Notes: generated by a model from the letters alone, not told the origin. Shown: positions 8,497 through 17,661, counted from the first letter of the stretch. The stretch is 64,000 nucleotides of DNA from Flavobacteriaceae bacterium Ap0902 (GCA_009835005.1 WTFG01000004.1:168575-232574), one strand, 5' to 3'. Numbers and translations are program-made.

Positions 8497-8609
8497 AAAA
8501 AACCAAAGCCAACACCCTAAAAACCCAAATCAACCAAACCATAAACCAAATGCTTTATAATTTATATGGCTTGACGGAAGAGGAGGTGGCGATTGTGGAA
8601 AATTCTTAA
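8493..8609 (+). pseudogene. Orphan 3' fragment of a second type IIG R-M gene (direct repeat copy 2)
   Basis: Read in frame from 8493 it gives VEKTKANTLKTQINQTINQM then LYNLYGLTEEEVAIVENS and stop, matching the intact enzyme's tail VEKAKAETLK...QMVYDLYGLTEEEVAIVENS with a 3-residue deletion and several substitutions. The nucleotide match is closest in the last 45 bases. There is no start or upstream domain, so it is a gene-end remnant. It overlaps the SecB-like stop by 4 bases and ends 2 bases before the next gene. Confidence 0.9.
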
Positions 8610-8611
8610 TT

Positions 8612-9265
8612 ATGGAGCAGTATGATAGTTTAGATTTTAGATTGCAATCACATGATAATTATATTATTGCGACCATGCTCGTAAATAATGTACCGCTATA
8701 TGATTCTATTGTGACCAAGCATATCATATCAACGTACGAATCAGATAAAGAAAGGAATGAAAACTTCTTAAAATTCTATTATTTAGAAACTTACCCAGAA
8801 GAGATGATTGATGAGGAAGCTCTTTTCTATTATAACTTTCCAAGAAATCTCATGCCATTGGATCAAAAACATATAATGATTGGACTTTCTCCTTTTGAAA
8901 GTTTTATGAATTTTGCTAAGATATTATTTAATACGCATGATTTTAACTTAGATGACAGATATACTCCTCAATACAATGACACAGAAGCAATAGGTGAATT
9001 TGGTGAAATCATTTGCTTGGTTCATACTTGTGGTATCGCGGATTGTGATTATTATCAGATGCAAATAGAAAGAATAGCATCGGATAAAATAATTAAATGG
9101 TGTGGATTTAAATGGGCGAGAGATCCTTTACATAGAGATGTAAATTACACTTTTAAAGAAGATAACTATTTAGAAGTAATGTTGAAATTAAAAGCAATTT
9201 CAGACAAGGTAAAGAATTATAAAGATTATTTGGAATTTAAATCTCAAAATAATACCTCCTCGTAA
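8612..9265 (+). CDS. Hypothetical protein, 217 aa, unknown family
   Basis: A soluble, acidic, aromatic-rich protein without signal peptide or membrane helix. The centre contains GEFGEIICLVHTCGIADCDYY, with a CxxxxxC pair, and later ERIASDKIIKWCGFKWARDP. The beta-rich middle followed by a helical tail is reminiscent of immunity-type proteins, but this is an impression only. The ATG lies 2 bases after the duplicated R-M tail, exactly where the TAC operon starts after the first tail, so the site behind an R-M tail may accept variable cargo. Confidence 0.6.
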   Translation: MEQYDSLDFRLQSHDNYIIATMLVNNVPLYDSIVTKHIISTYESDKERNENFLKFYYLETYPEEMIDEEALFYYNFPRNLMPLDQKHIMIGLSPFESFMNFAKILFNTHDFNLDDRYTPQYNDTEAIGEFGEIICLVHTCGIADCDYYQMQIERIASDKIIKWCGFKWARDPLHRDVNYTFKEDNYLEVMLKLKAISDKVKNYKDYLEFKSQNNTSS

Positions 9266-9272
9266 CGCTGTT

Positions 9273-9512
9273 TTGTATGATTTCTATCAACCAAAACCAA
9301 TAAGGAGAATTCCTAATGAATATTACCGAAACAGGACATCTAACAATACGTCATTAAATTCCTCTTTAAGATTAATTCTTTTTGTATTAAATAAAATATC
9401 AGTTAATAGAGCAGAAGAACTAGAAAAAGCGATCAAAATATTATATCAGAATTTAAAGTCTAACAATTTGCTCTATGAGATGATTCAAGACAAGACTAAA
9501 TTTGATTTGTAA
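9273..9512 (+). CDS. Small hypothetical protein, weak start (TTG)
   Basis: This 79-aa frame starts with TTG; no ATG occurs before residue 30, and the frame stays open upstream into the previous gene. The second half (ISVNRAEELEKAIKILYQNL) is a plausible amphipathic helix. It could be a genuine small gene, or the frame-shifted end of a longer ancestral gene. No family recognised. Confidence 0.3.
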   Translation: MYDFYQPKPIRRIPNEYYRNRTSNNTSLNSSLRLILFVLNKISVNRAEELEKAIKILYQNLKSNNLLYEMIQDKTKFDL

Positions 9513-9551
9513 TGTTGCATATTTGTTTCAATTACTAAACAAATGATTATC

Positions 9552-9589
9552 TACACAATTGTGTAATATTACAAATAATTGTATATTCG
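9552..9589 (+). promoter_or_regulatory. Predicted promoter overlapped by a 14-bp perfect palindrome
   Basis: TACACAATTGTGTA (9552-9565) is a perfect palindrome covering the -33 TTG (9559-9561). A -7 like box TATATTCG follows at 9582-9589 after 20 bases. An inverted repeat ATTTGTTT/AAACAAAT (9521-9528, 9537-9544) lies just upstream. The arrangement suggests a repressible promoter. Confidence 0.45.
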
Positions 9590-9594
9590 CAGGT

Positions 9595-9690
9595 ATAAAA
9601 GTGCATTTCTTTACCATTTATGGCTTTAGAAGAGTACTATAAAATAAAAAAAAGTAACCCAGACATTTTAAATGCTCTGGGTTTTTTGTG
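9595..9690 (+). ncRNA. Candidate small RNA or attenuated leader
   Basis: The segment between the predicted promoter (9552-9589) and the strong hairpin terminator (9656-9690) would give a transcript of roughly 90-100 nt. A short frame starts at ATG 9620, but it has no stop before the hairpin and would read through the terminator, so a protein gene is less likely. Evidence is positional only. Confidence 0.35.
9656..9690 (+). terminator. Rho-independent terminator
   Basis: AACCCAGA and TCTGGGTT form a perfect 8-bp stem around a 13-base A/T loop, followed by a T run. It lies inside the short frame 9620-9832, arguing against that frame being a gene. Confidence 0.8.
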
Positions 9691-9916
9691 TATTTGTAAA
9701 TGTAGAATTTCCTCTAATCACTTGATTAACAGTCAAATCAGAGTTACAAAAGATAATAAAGGCTTATTTCCAGAAGAAAAACTAGGAAACCCTAAAATTA
9801 GTCACAACTTATTTGGTGCGACATTGGGTTAAAACCCATTGGAGAAGATAAACCCTATTTCCTAATTTAAATCTTCTTAATTTTGCCATTATCAACACAG
9901 ATTAAGATTACCACCT

Positions 9917-10381
9917 ATGACAAACAATGATATTTTAAAAAGAATCAGATATACTTTTGATTATACAGACCAAGACATGATGCGCATATTTAAATTAGTG
10001 GATCATGAGGTGAACAGAGAGTTGGTGTGTGATTGGTTGAAAAAGGAAGAGGTTGAAACTTATACAGATATTACAGACAAGGAGTTAGCTACATTTTTGA
10101 ATGGATTTATCATAGAGCATAGAGGGAGGAAAGATGGACCACAGCCAGAGGCAGAATCATCTTTGTCTAATAACATGATATTGCGTAAACTTAAAATCGC
10201 TTTGAATCTGCAATCAGAGGAGATTATAGCATTATTGGCAAGCAAAGGTAAAAGTATTAGTAAACATGAGTTAAGTGCCTTTTTCCGCAATCCAGATCAT
10301 GCTAAGTATAAGCATTTAAATGATCAATACTTGAGGAACTTCTTGCATGCGATGCAAACAAAATACAAGAAAGATAATTAA
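9917..10381 (+). CDS. DUF1456 family protein (YehS-like)
   Basis: The 154-aa soluble protein carries two copies of the family repeat: NDILKRIRYTFDYTDQDMMRIF near residues 3-24 and NMILRKLKIALNLQSEEIIALL near 85-106, each followed by a short helix-loop with a conserved 'hxxfL/FFRNP' end. This is the DUF1456 (E. coli YehS) layout and length. The function of the family is unknown. The gene is monocistronic, 60 bases ahead of a membrane protein gene. Confidence 0.88.
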   Translation: MTNNDILKRIRYTFDYTDQDMMRIFKLVDHEVNRELVCDWLKKEEVETYTDITDKELATFLNGFIIEHRGRKDGPQPEAESSLSNNMILRKLKIALNLQSEEIIALLASKGKSISKHELSAFFRNPDHAKYKHLNDQYLRNFLHAMQTKYKKDN

Positions 10382-10441
10382 ATTTAAAGTGGAATCAATT
10401 ACTTATTGAAAGGGTGAAATCTCTTTTAAAATACATGTAGC

Positions 10442-11215
10442 ATGTTTAAACACCATGGCAAGAAAAGAACCAGAAGGCATAATATACAAATCGCCATTGT
10501 ATTGTCTTTTATCGCTGGCATAGTGAATGCCACAGGTTTCTTGGCTTTTCATGAATTAACAACCAATGTCACTGGTCATTTTGCATTATTTATAGATGAT
10601 TTAGCCAACTTTAATTTCTGGAAAGGAGCGAAGTATTTCCTATTCATTCTATCTTTTTTAATTGGTTCTTTTACTTCTGGTTTTTTGATAGAAATGTTTC
10701 GGGAGAATAAGAAGTTAAATGTTTATTTAATTCCTTCTTTAATTGAGTGTTTAATCCTATTCATCATTGGGATTTCTAGCAATTTTATAGAAGTTAGTTT
10801 CACCAATCTAATGGCTTGCTCACTCTTATTTGTGATGGGACTTCAAAATGCTTTTGTTACCAAAATATCAGACGCGGTAGTACGCACAACGCACCTCACA
10901 GGACTTTTCACGGATTTGGGGATAGAATTATCTTATCTATTCTTTCCAAAATCGCATGCAAATCGGGATAAGTTAATTTCTAATATTAAATTGAGAATGT
11001 ATATTATTACTTTCTTCTTTGCGGGTGGAATGATGGGTGGTTATATCTATTCTGAACTCTATTGGGGTCTCAATACTTTGAATGTGGCAGGGCTGATTTT
11101 ATTACTTAGTTTATTTTATGATGATATGCGACTACATACAATTAAAACTACAAGGCGTTTTCAACGCTTACGCAGAATGAGATATGCTAGAAAATTAATA
11201 AGAAAAGTAGATTAA
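10442..11215 (+). CDS. YoaK/DUF1275 family membrane protein
   Basis: A 257-aa protein with about six membrane helices. The N-terminal motif IAGIVNATGFLAFHELTTNV (about residues 28-47) followed by TGHFALF is diagnostic of DUF1275 (YoaK), whose members are typically 220-260 aa. Basic residues are concentrated at both ends (KHHGKKRTRRHN and a final RRFQRLRRMRYARKLIRK), indicating cytoplasmic termini. Substrate or role is unknown. Confidence 0.88.
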   Translation: MFKHHGKKRTRRHNIQIAIVLSFIAGIVNATGFLAFHELTTNVTGHFALFIDDLANFNFWKGAKYFLFILSFLIGSFTSGFLIEMFRENKKLNVYLIPSLIECLILFIIGISSNFIEVSFTNLMACSLLFVMGLQNAFVTKISDAVVRTTHLTGLFTDLGIELSYLFFPKSHANRDKLISNIKLRMYIITFFFAGGMMGGYIYSELYWGLNTLNVAGLILLLSLFYDDMRLHTIKTTRRFQRLRRMRYARKLIRKVD

Positions 11216-11248
11216 ATTTATAGGATAAATCCTTTAATAAATAATTGA

Positions 11249-12346
11249 ATGAAATTAAAAAATATCTGTTTATTCCTAGTTTTATGTTTATTCATAACAA
11301 GCTGTGGCAAAGGCGTTACACAAGGTTGGACTACTTTTCGTGGGAACAACGCGCACACAGGAAATTTAGAATCAGAGAATATCAATGTAGCAACTAATCT
11401 CAAATGGAAATTTAAGGCAGAGAGTGGTATATATTCTAGTGCGGTGATAGATAAGGGGGTAATAGTTTTTGGCAGTCTAGACCATCAAGTTTATGCATTA
11501 AATGCGGAAAACGGCAAATTACTTTGGCGATTTGAAACAGGTAATATCATTGATGGCACATCTGCGATACATGATGACGTGGTGTATATTGGGAGCATGG
11601 ACGGGTATTTATATGCTTTAGATTTCAAAAACGGAAAAGAAGTCTGGAAGTTTAAGACAGGAAGCCATGTAAGTGGAAGCCCTGTGATTGCGGGTGAAGT
11701 AGTGATTTTTGGAAGTTATGATCATCATATTTATGCCGTTAATTTAGAATCTGGAAAGGAGCATTGGCGTTTTAAAACTGGAGATGCCATATTTTCTAGC
11801 CCAGCGGTATCAGAAGGTATAGTATATTTTGGGAGCATGGATAAATATTTCTACGCCATTGATTTATACACTGGTCAAGAACGATGGAAATTTAAAACTG
11901 GAGGCTATGTGAATTCAAGTCCTGCACTCAGTAATGGTTTAGTTTTATTTGGTAGCAGAGATACCCATTTATATGCGCTTTACCAAAATACTGGACAATT
12001 GATATGGAAATTTAAAGCCACGGATTACATTAGTTCTAGTGTGGCAGTAGAAAATAATTTGGTGGTGTTTGGGGGCAGAGATGCCAAGGTATATGCATTA
12101 GATATCCATAATGGAAATATGAAGTGGCAATTTAAAACGGGAGGTGCCATCTATTCTAGCCCCATGATTACAGAAGGAACCATCTATGTAGGAAGCCATG
12201 ATTCTTATCTCTATGCAATCGATGCAGATGATGGGAAGGAATTAGCGAAATTCAAAACAGAAGGGAAAATTGATGCTAGTCCTGCTATGGATGATGGCAT
12301 AATATATTTTGGGAGTAATGACAAATATTTATATGCATTGGATTGA
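11249..12346 (+). CDS. PQQ-like beta-propeller lipoprotein (BamB-like)
   Basis: The protein has a lipoprotein signal peptide with lipobox FITSC at about residues 16-20, so it should be anchored to a membrane through Cys20. The rest is a run of about eight near-identical propeller blades of about 40 residues, each with the pattern 'ssPav.dg.vyfGS.D.ylYAlD...G...W.FkTg'. PQQ-like propellers of this sort include BamB, but there is no BAM or enzyme partner nearby, and the key PQQ-ligand residues of true dehydrogenases are not evident. The repeats are unusually uniform, suggesting recent blade amplification. Confidence 0.85.
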   Translation: MKLKNICLFLVLCLFITSCGKGVTQGWTTFRGNNAHTGNLESENINVATNLKWKFKAESGIYSSAVIDKGVIVFGSLDHQVYALNAENGKLLWRFETGNIIDGTSAIHDDVVYIGSMDGYLYALDFKNGKEVWKFKTGSHVSGSPVIAGEVVIFGSYDHHIYAVNLESGKEHWRFKTGDAIFSSPAVSEGIVYFGSMDKYFYAIDLYTGQERWKFKTGGYVNSSPALSNGLVLFGSRDTHLYALYQNTGQLIWKFKATDYISSSVAVENNLVVFGGRDAKVYALDIHNGNMKWQFKTGGAIYSSPMITEGTIYVGSHDSYLYAIDADDGKELAKFKTEGKIDASPAMDDGIIYFGSNDKYLYALD

Positions 12347-12441
12347 TAGCAATTTGGTTTAATATTAATTGTATTTTCATCCTTATATTTGTCTAGGAGG
12401 TTCTAATTCAAATTAGAATATTATAATATATCATCAATATC

Positions 12442-13563
12442 ATGGAAGAGAGTTTTAATGAAATCAAGCCAGAGTTAGTTTACACTTTTATTGTTGTAGG
12501 TTTAGTTTTTATCTTTATTTACGCTACTAAAATCGTATATAGATTATTTACCCAACGTCTAGGATATAAACTTCCGCATGAGGATACCTCTAAGATTAAT
12601 TGGATCAAGAAAATTCTATATTTCTTATGGGTTGTGTTAGGTATTATTTCTTTGACTTTCATCTTCATAGATAAAGCACAGTATGCCACGGCTAGGCAAA
12701 TCTTTTATCAGACTTTGTATTTAGGTATGGTGACTGTGATCATGCTAGTGTCAGTCACTTTGGTTCAGATTTGGTTTTCTAAAAAAATTTATAGTAAGTC
12801 TTTGTCCAATGAGGATACCACCAATTTTAAGTTCCTTAGGTATATCGCAGTATATGGCGTATATTTCATAGGAATTCTTTTGATGCTCTTCGCTTTTGAA
12901 TCTATGAGAGGTTTTGTAACTACTGCTTTGGGTAGTGCGGGGGTGATCGCTATTGTAGCGGGTGTCGCTTCTCAAGAAGCCTTGGCCAATTTAGTAGGAG
13001 GGATATTTATAATCATGTTCAAACCTTTTAAAGTCAATGATATCATTAAGGTAGATGAAACCATGATTGGTACTGTTACCGATATCACTTTAAGGCATAC
13101 TATTATTAGAAACTACCAAAACAGAATGATTGTAATCCCTAATGCCATCATTAATAAAGAAAAGTTGGTGAATTATGATTTGAATGGCAGTTTATGTTGT
13201 GAGTGGATAATTATGGAAGTGGCCTATGATACCGATGTTAAATTGGCCAAAGAAATCATGAGAGAAGAATGTGAAAAGCATCCATTGCTTGTAGATAATA
13301 GAACGAAATTACAGAAGGCAGATGCCGCACCTTTGGTGACCGTACGTGTTACTAGCCTCAATGATTCTTCTATGTCGATACGGGCATGGGCATGGGCAAA
13401 GAATTATAGTGATGCTTTTGTGATGAAATGTGATTTATTAGAAAGCATCAAAAAACGTTTTGATGAGGCGGATATAGAGATTCCATTTCCACATAGAACG
13501 GTGATTATGAAAAAAGATCAAGAAGAGAAACCAGCAGAACGGGAAATTGACACTTCAATTTAA
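12442..13563 (+). CDS. Mechanosensitive channel of the MscS family
   Basis: The 373-aa protein has four N-terminal hydrophobic helices and then the MscS core. The pore helix reads LGSAGVIAIVAGVASQEALAN (about residues 162-182), followed by VGGIFIIMFKPFKVNDIIKV, the entry to the beta domain, and a C-terminal alpha/beta domain. These channels release osmolytes on hypo-osmotic shock. It lies 6 bases upstream of the cardiolipin synthase gene, so the two are probably one operon. Confidence 0.92.
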   Translation: MEESFNEIKPELVYTFIVVGLVFIFIYATKIVYRLFTQRLGYKLPHEDTSKINWIKKILYFLWVVLGIISLTFIFIDKAQYATARQIFYQTLYLGMVTVIMLVSVTLVQIWFSKKIYSKSLSNEDTTNFKFLRYIAVYGVYFIGILLMLFAFESMRGFVTTALGSAGVIAIVAGVASQEALANLVGGIFIIMFKPFKVNDIIKVDETMIGTVTDITLRHTIIRNYQNRMIVIPNAIINKEKLVNYDLNGSLCCEWIIMEVAYDTDVKLAKEIMREECEKHPLLVDNRTKLQKADAAPLVTVRVTSLNDSSMSIRAWAWAKNYSDAFVMKCDLLESIKKRFDEADIEIPFPHRTVIMKKDQEEKPAEREIDTSI

Positions 13564-13569
13564 GAATAG

Positions 13570-15015
13570 ATGGATTGGCAACTTATTTTTAAAATAGTCT
13601 ATTATGTAATTCTTTTAGTTTTCACTTTTAAAGTGATTTACGATACAGAATCATCTACGAAGGCTTCTGCTTATATTTTATTGATTTTCTTGTTGCCTGT
13701 TGCTGGAATTCTTATTTATCTATCATTTGGATTGAATTATCGTAAGTCTCAGATTTATGATAAGAAATTACAACTTGATCAAAACCAAAAGAAAATCATC
13801 AATCAATACATAGAATTTTATTTAAAAGATACCAAAAAGGAATTTGATGAGAAGTTTTCTAAATATTTTGGGCTTGGTAATATGTTGTATTCTGATACGG
13901 AAAGTTTTGTAACCAAAAATAACCAAGTGAATCTTTTGATAAATGGAGAAAATAAATTCCCTGCAATGTTTGATGCTTTACGTAAAGCAAAACATCATAT
14001 TCATATCGAATATTATATATATGATGACGATGAAATAGGAAATGAACTAGCAGAGATTTTGATGCAGAAGGCTAGAGAAGGCGTTCAAGTACGTTTTATA
14101 TATGATGATTTTGGTAGTAGAAAGATTAGAAAACATCTGGTGCCAAAACTTAGAGAAAGTGGGGTAGAAGCCTACGCTTTTTATAAAGTTCAATTTATAT
14201 ACTTAGCCAATCGATTGAACTATAGAAATCATCGCAAAATTGTGATAGTAGATGATTCTGTAGGCTTTGTAGGAGGAATCAACGTGAGTGATAAATATGT
14301 AAATAGAAATCCAGAAGATTTATACTGGAGAGATACACATTTGATGCTAGAAGGTGATTCCGTGAACGAATTACAAAGGATATTCTTGGCCGATTGGAAT
14401 TTCTGTTCTAATCAAAACGTAAAACCCAATCCTTCCTTTTTTAAACAGCATCCCATCTTAGAAAATCCACAGTGGGTACAGATTATACCGAGCGGACCAG
14501 ATTCCATGAACCCCAGCATTTTATATAGTTTTTTACATGCCATAGCTATATCAGAGAAAGAAATATTAATCACCACCCCTTATTTAATTCCTGGAGAGGA
14601 ATTTCTACATGCGCTTCATATGGCAGTTTTGCGTGGTGTCAGAGTGAAAGTTTTGGTTCCAGAGTTTTCTGATTCTTTGGTAGTGAATGCTGTGTCTAAA
14701 TCATATTATTTAGATTTGCTAGATCAAGGTGTAGAGATATATTTATACCAAAAAGGTTTTGTACATGCTAAAACCATGGTGTGTGATGATGAGTTATCTA
14801 TCATTGGTACTGCCAACCTAGACAATAGAAGTTTTGATCTTAATTTTGAAGTTAATGCCATGGTATATGACAGGGATATCACTTCTCAATTAAGACAGAC
14901 CTTTAATAATGACCTAGAAAATTCTAGACAGATATATTACGAAGATTGGGCTAATAGAAAAAAATACAAGCAATTTTTAGAAAAATGTTTGCGTTTGATT
15001 TCACCGTTGATGTAA
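13570..15015 (+). CDS. cls: Cardiolipin synthase (phospholipase D family)
   Basis: Two N-terminal membrane helices are followed by two phospholipase D HKD motifs: NHRKIVIVDDSVGFVGGIN (about residues 218-236) and HAKTMVCDDELSIIGTANLD (about 399-418). The 481-aa length fits bacterial ClsA-type enzymes, which condense two phosphatidylglycerols into cardiolipin at the inner membrane. It is co-transcribed with the preceding mscS-like gene, a sensible pairing for membrane tension and composition. Confidence 0.93.
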   Translation: MDWQLIFKIVYYVILLVFTFKVIYDTESSTKASAYILLIFLLPVAGILIYLSFGLNYRKSQIYDKKLQLDQNQKKIINQYIEFYLKDTKKEFDEKFSKYFGLGNMLYSDTESFVTKNNQVNLLINGENKFPAMFDALRKAKHHIHIEYYIYDDDEIGNELAEILMQKAREGVQVRFIYDDFGSRKIRKHLVPKLRESGVEAYAFYKVQFIYLANRLNYRNHRKIVIVDDSVGFVGGINVSDKYVNRNPEDLYWRDTHLMLEGDSVNELQRIFLADWNFCSNQNVKPNPSFFKQHPILENPQWVQIIPSGPDSMNPSILYSFLHAIAISEKEILITTPYLIPGEEFLHALHMAVLRGVRVKVLVPEFSDSLVVNAVSKSYYLDLLDQGVEIYLYQKGFVHAKTMVCDDELSIIGTANLDNRSFDLNFEVNAMVYDRDITSQLRQTFNNDLENSRQIYYEDWANRKKYKQFLEKCLRLISPLM

Positions 15016-15135
15016 TGCTTAGAATAAGTTAGATTTAACATAGGTATTTTGATATACTAAGATAACTTTATAATTACAATTGATTAAATTTGCAATTATC
15101 ACGCTATAGCCAGCGTATTCGTATAGTTTTAAACA

Positions 15136-15735
15136 ATGTTTATGAAAAAAATCCTTATTCTATTTGCACATCCCAAATTTGAAAAATCTAGAACGAATAA
15201 GATTATCATAGATCAGGTAAAGGGTTTAGAACACGTGACTGTGCAAGATTTATATGAGGAATATCCATCATTTCATATAGATGTAGATAAGGAACAAGCG
15301 TTATTAATGCAGCATGATATCATCATTTGGCAACACCCTATCTACTGGTATAGTTGTCCACCTTTATTAAAAATGTGGATAGATGAGGTGTTGGAATATG
15401 GTTGGGCGTATGGTGCAGAAGGAAATGCCCTCAAAAACAAAACTATATTTAATGCGATAACTACGGGCGGTACGCGATGGAAGTATGATCCAGCAGGGGT
15501 ACATAGTTACTCTATCAAAGAATTTTTGAGACCTTTTGAACAAACCGCCAAAATTTGTGGGATGAAATATCTACCTGCTTATGCAGTGATGGGTGTGCAT
15601 CAATTGACAGATAAAGAGATAGAAGCAGAAGCGATTCAATATGTAAATCTATTACAGCGTTTGCAAAGGAATGAGGTGAAAGTTCAATTTGATGATGTGG
15701 AATATTTAAATGAAATTCAGGCTTTAAAAAAATAA
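15136..15735 (+). CDS. NAD(P)H-dependent oxidoreductase, KefF/KefG-like flavodoxin fold
   Basis: The 199-aa (or 197 from the ATG at 15142) protein begins with the flavodoxin-like strand ILILFAHPKFEKSRTNK, and later has WQHPIYWYSCPPLLKMWIDEV and TTGGTRWKYD, typical of the NQO/KefF family that bind FMN or FAD. It ends 3 bases before a KefB/C-type antiporter gene, and KefF/KefG proteins are the known ancillary activators of such antiporters. The operon pairing makes a KefF/G role more likely than a free quinone reductase. Confidence 0.85.
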   Translation: MFMKKILILFAHPKFEKSRTNKIIIDQVKGLEHVTVQDLYEEYPSFHIDVDKEQALLMQHDIIIWQHPIYWYSCPPLLKMWIDEVLEYGWAYGAEGNALKNKTIFNAITTGGTRWKYDPAGVHSYSIKEFLRPFEQTAKICGMKYLPAYAVMGVHQLTDKEIEAEAIQYVNLLQRLQRNEVKVQFDDVEYLNEIQALKK

Positions 15736-15738
15736 ATT

Positions 15739-17631
15739 ATGACTGGAGGTTTATTATTAAATGCCATCGTATTTCTTGCAGGGGCGATTGTTTGTGTGTC
15801 TATTGCCAAAAAATTAGGATTAAGTTCTGTTATTGGGTACTTGCTCGCTGGAATTCTGATTGGTCCCTATGTATTAGGTTTCATAGGAGATGAAGGCAAA
15901 GATATTCTTCATTTTGCAGAATTTGGAGTGGTGGTGATGCTTTTCTTGATAGGTCTAAGTATAGAGCCTAGGAACTTCTGGGATATGCGGAAGACCATTC
16001 TGGGGATGGGTGGATTACAGGTATTTTTAACCATTCTGCTAGGATATTTTATGTTTAGTTTTCTGGGATATACGTGGACGGTATCTCTGGTTTTTGGAAT
16101 GGCTATATCCTTGTCATCCACTGCGATAGCCATGCAGGTCATAGAAGAAAAAGGATTGATGAAAACCAACTTTGGTTTTTCTTCCTTTTCTATTTTATTA
16201 TTTCAAGATTTAATAGTCATCTTCATGCTTGGTGCCATGCCTTTGTTGTCTAATGCTGGGGAGGGGAATGCAGTTGGAAATCACCCAGAAAGTGTCAATA
16301 TCTTAGACCAATTACCGTTAGGAATTCAAACAGCAGCCATTATATTATCTATTGGATTAATTATAGTCGCTGGTAAGTATTTGATAGAGCCCATGTTGCG
16401 CAAGGTAGCCAAAGCAGGTGTCAGAGAATTGCTTATTGCCTCTGCCATATTCATTGTAGTAGCGATATCTTATCTCATGGAATATGTGGGGTTAAGCCCT
16501 GCGTTGGGGGCGTTTTTAGGTGGTGTGGTATTATCTAACAGTGAATTTAAACATGAATTAGAAAGTACCCTAGAACCTTTCAAAAACCTTTTATTAGGAT
16601 TATTCTTTATGGCAGTTGGTGCTTCAATTAATTTTATCTTAATCGCTAAGATGCCATTAACAATTTCTGGTATTCTTATGGCTGTAATTGTCTTAAAAGG
16701 CGTGGTATTATTTATTTCAGCCACCGTATTTAAACTCAAATTGGATCAAAAACTTCTTTTAACCTTTAGTTTAGCACAAGTTGGAGAATTTGCGTTTGTA
16801 TTATTATCCTTTGCTTTTGGCTTGAATATTTTAAACCAAGATCAAATGGATTTAATGCTAGTAATCACCGCACTTTCTATGTCATTAACACCCATTTTGA
16901 GTATGATTAATGAAAGACTAATTCTACCCCATATTGGAACCAAAGAATTTATCAAAAGACCAATGGATCACATTGCTCAAAAACAAAAAGTGATGTTAAT
17001 TGGTTTTGGACAGTTCGGCAGTGTGATTGGTAGATTTATGCGTTCTCATGGCGTAGAAGCCACTATCTTTGATCATGATTCAAATCGGGTAGATGTTTTG
17101 AGAAAAATGGGGTTCAATGTTTACTATGGAGATGCCACAAGATTGAGTTTATTAGAATCTGCAGGACTAGCAGAGGCTAAAATTGTGATTTGTACTGTAG
17201 ATAATATCAATGTAGCGACTGATATTACGATGATGATTAAAAAGCATTATCCGCACATAGAGGTGATGGTACGTGTAAAGAGTAGAAAGGATGCTTATGA
17301 TATATTGAATTTGGGTGTAGATGATGTCTATAGGGAATATTTAGATAGTTCATTAACCATGGCCAAGGATGTGTTAAGTAAATTAGGTTTTAGAAAACAC
17401 ACTTTAGATAGACAGGCTTATAATTTTGTAAAATATGATGAGGATATTATGAGACGTCTGGCAAAAGAGCCTGAACATATAGAGGATGATTATATGAATA
17501 GAATCAAAGAAGAGTTAGAATATCAAGAGAAGATGTTAAATGAAGACTTTAAGAGAGGCATTGTCGAGTTTGATAATCATTGGGTTAGCGACCATAGTTA
17601 TCAGTTTAGAGATGAAACTGAAATTTCATAA
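15739..17631 (+). CDS. KefB/KefC-type K+/H+ antiporter (CPA2 family) with RCK domain
   Basis: The 630-aa protein has about twelve hydrophobic segments (residues 1-395) with the CPA2 pattern, including GYLLAGILIGPYVLGF and SLSSTAIAMQV. They are followed by an RCK/TrkA-N domain starting KVMLIGFGQFGSVIGRFMRSHG (about 414-435), a Rossmann motif GxGxxG, and a long charged C-terminus. KefB/C proteins export K+ in response to electrophile-glutathione adducts. Here the upstream KefF-like gene completes the pair; whether glutathione or another thiol is the signal in this organism cannot be told. Confidence 0.9.
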   Translation: MTGGLLLNAIVFLAGAIVCVSIAKKLGLSSVIGYLLAGILIGPYVLGFIGDEGKDILHFAEFGVVVMLFLIGLSIEPRNFWDMRKTILGMGGLQVFLTILLGYFMFSFLGYTWTVSLVFGMAISLSSTAIAMQVIEEKGLMKTNFGFSSFSILLFQDLIVIFMLGAMPLLSNAGEGNAVGNHPESVNILDQLPLGIQTAAIILSIGLIIVAGKYLIEPMLRKVAKAGVRELLIASAIFIVVAISYLMEYVGLSPALGAFLGGVVLSNSEFKHELESTLEPFKNLLLGLFFMAVGASINFILIAKMPLTISGILMAVIVLKGVVLFISATVFKLKLDQKLLLTFSLAQVGEFAFVLLSFAFGLNILNQDQMDLMLVITALSMSLTPILSMINERLILPHIGTKEFIKRPMDHIAQKQKVMLIGFGQFGSVIGRFMRSHGVEATIFDHDSNRVDVLRKMGFNVYYGDATRLSLLESAGLAEAKIVICTVDNINVATDITMMIKKHYPHIEVMVRVKSRKDAYDILNLGVDDVYREYLDSSLTMAKDVLSKLGFRKHTLDRQAYNFVKYDEDIMRRLAKEPEHIEDDYMNRIKEELEYQEKMLNEDFKRGIVEFDNHWVSDHSYQFRDETEIS

Positions 17632-17661
17632 ATAAGGGTAATTCTTAATTTATAATAAATT

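Noticed and set aside
9620..9832. A 70-codon plus-strand frame
   Set aside because: It reads through a strong Rho-independent terminator at 9656-9690 and its product has no protein-like pattern; treated as a possible small RNA instead.
13570..15015. Defence-type phospholipase D effector
   Set aside because: Two HKD motifs, two N-terminal membrane helices and the neighbouring mscS-like gene fit ordinary cardiolipin synthase.
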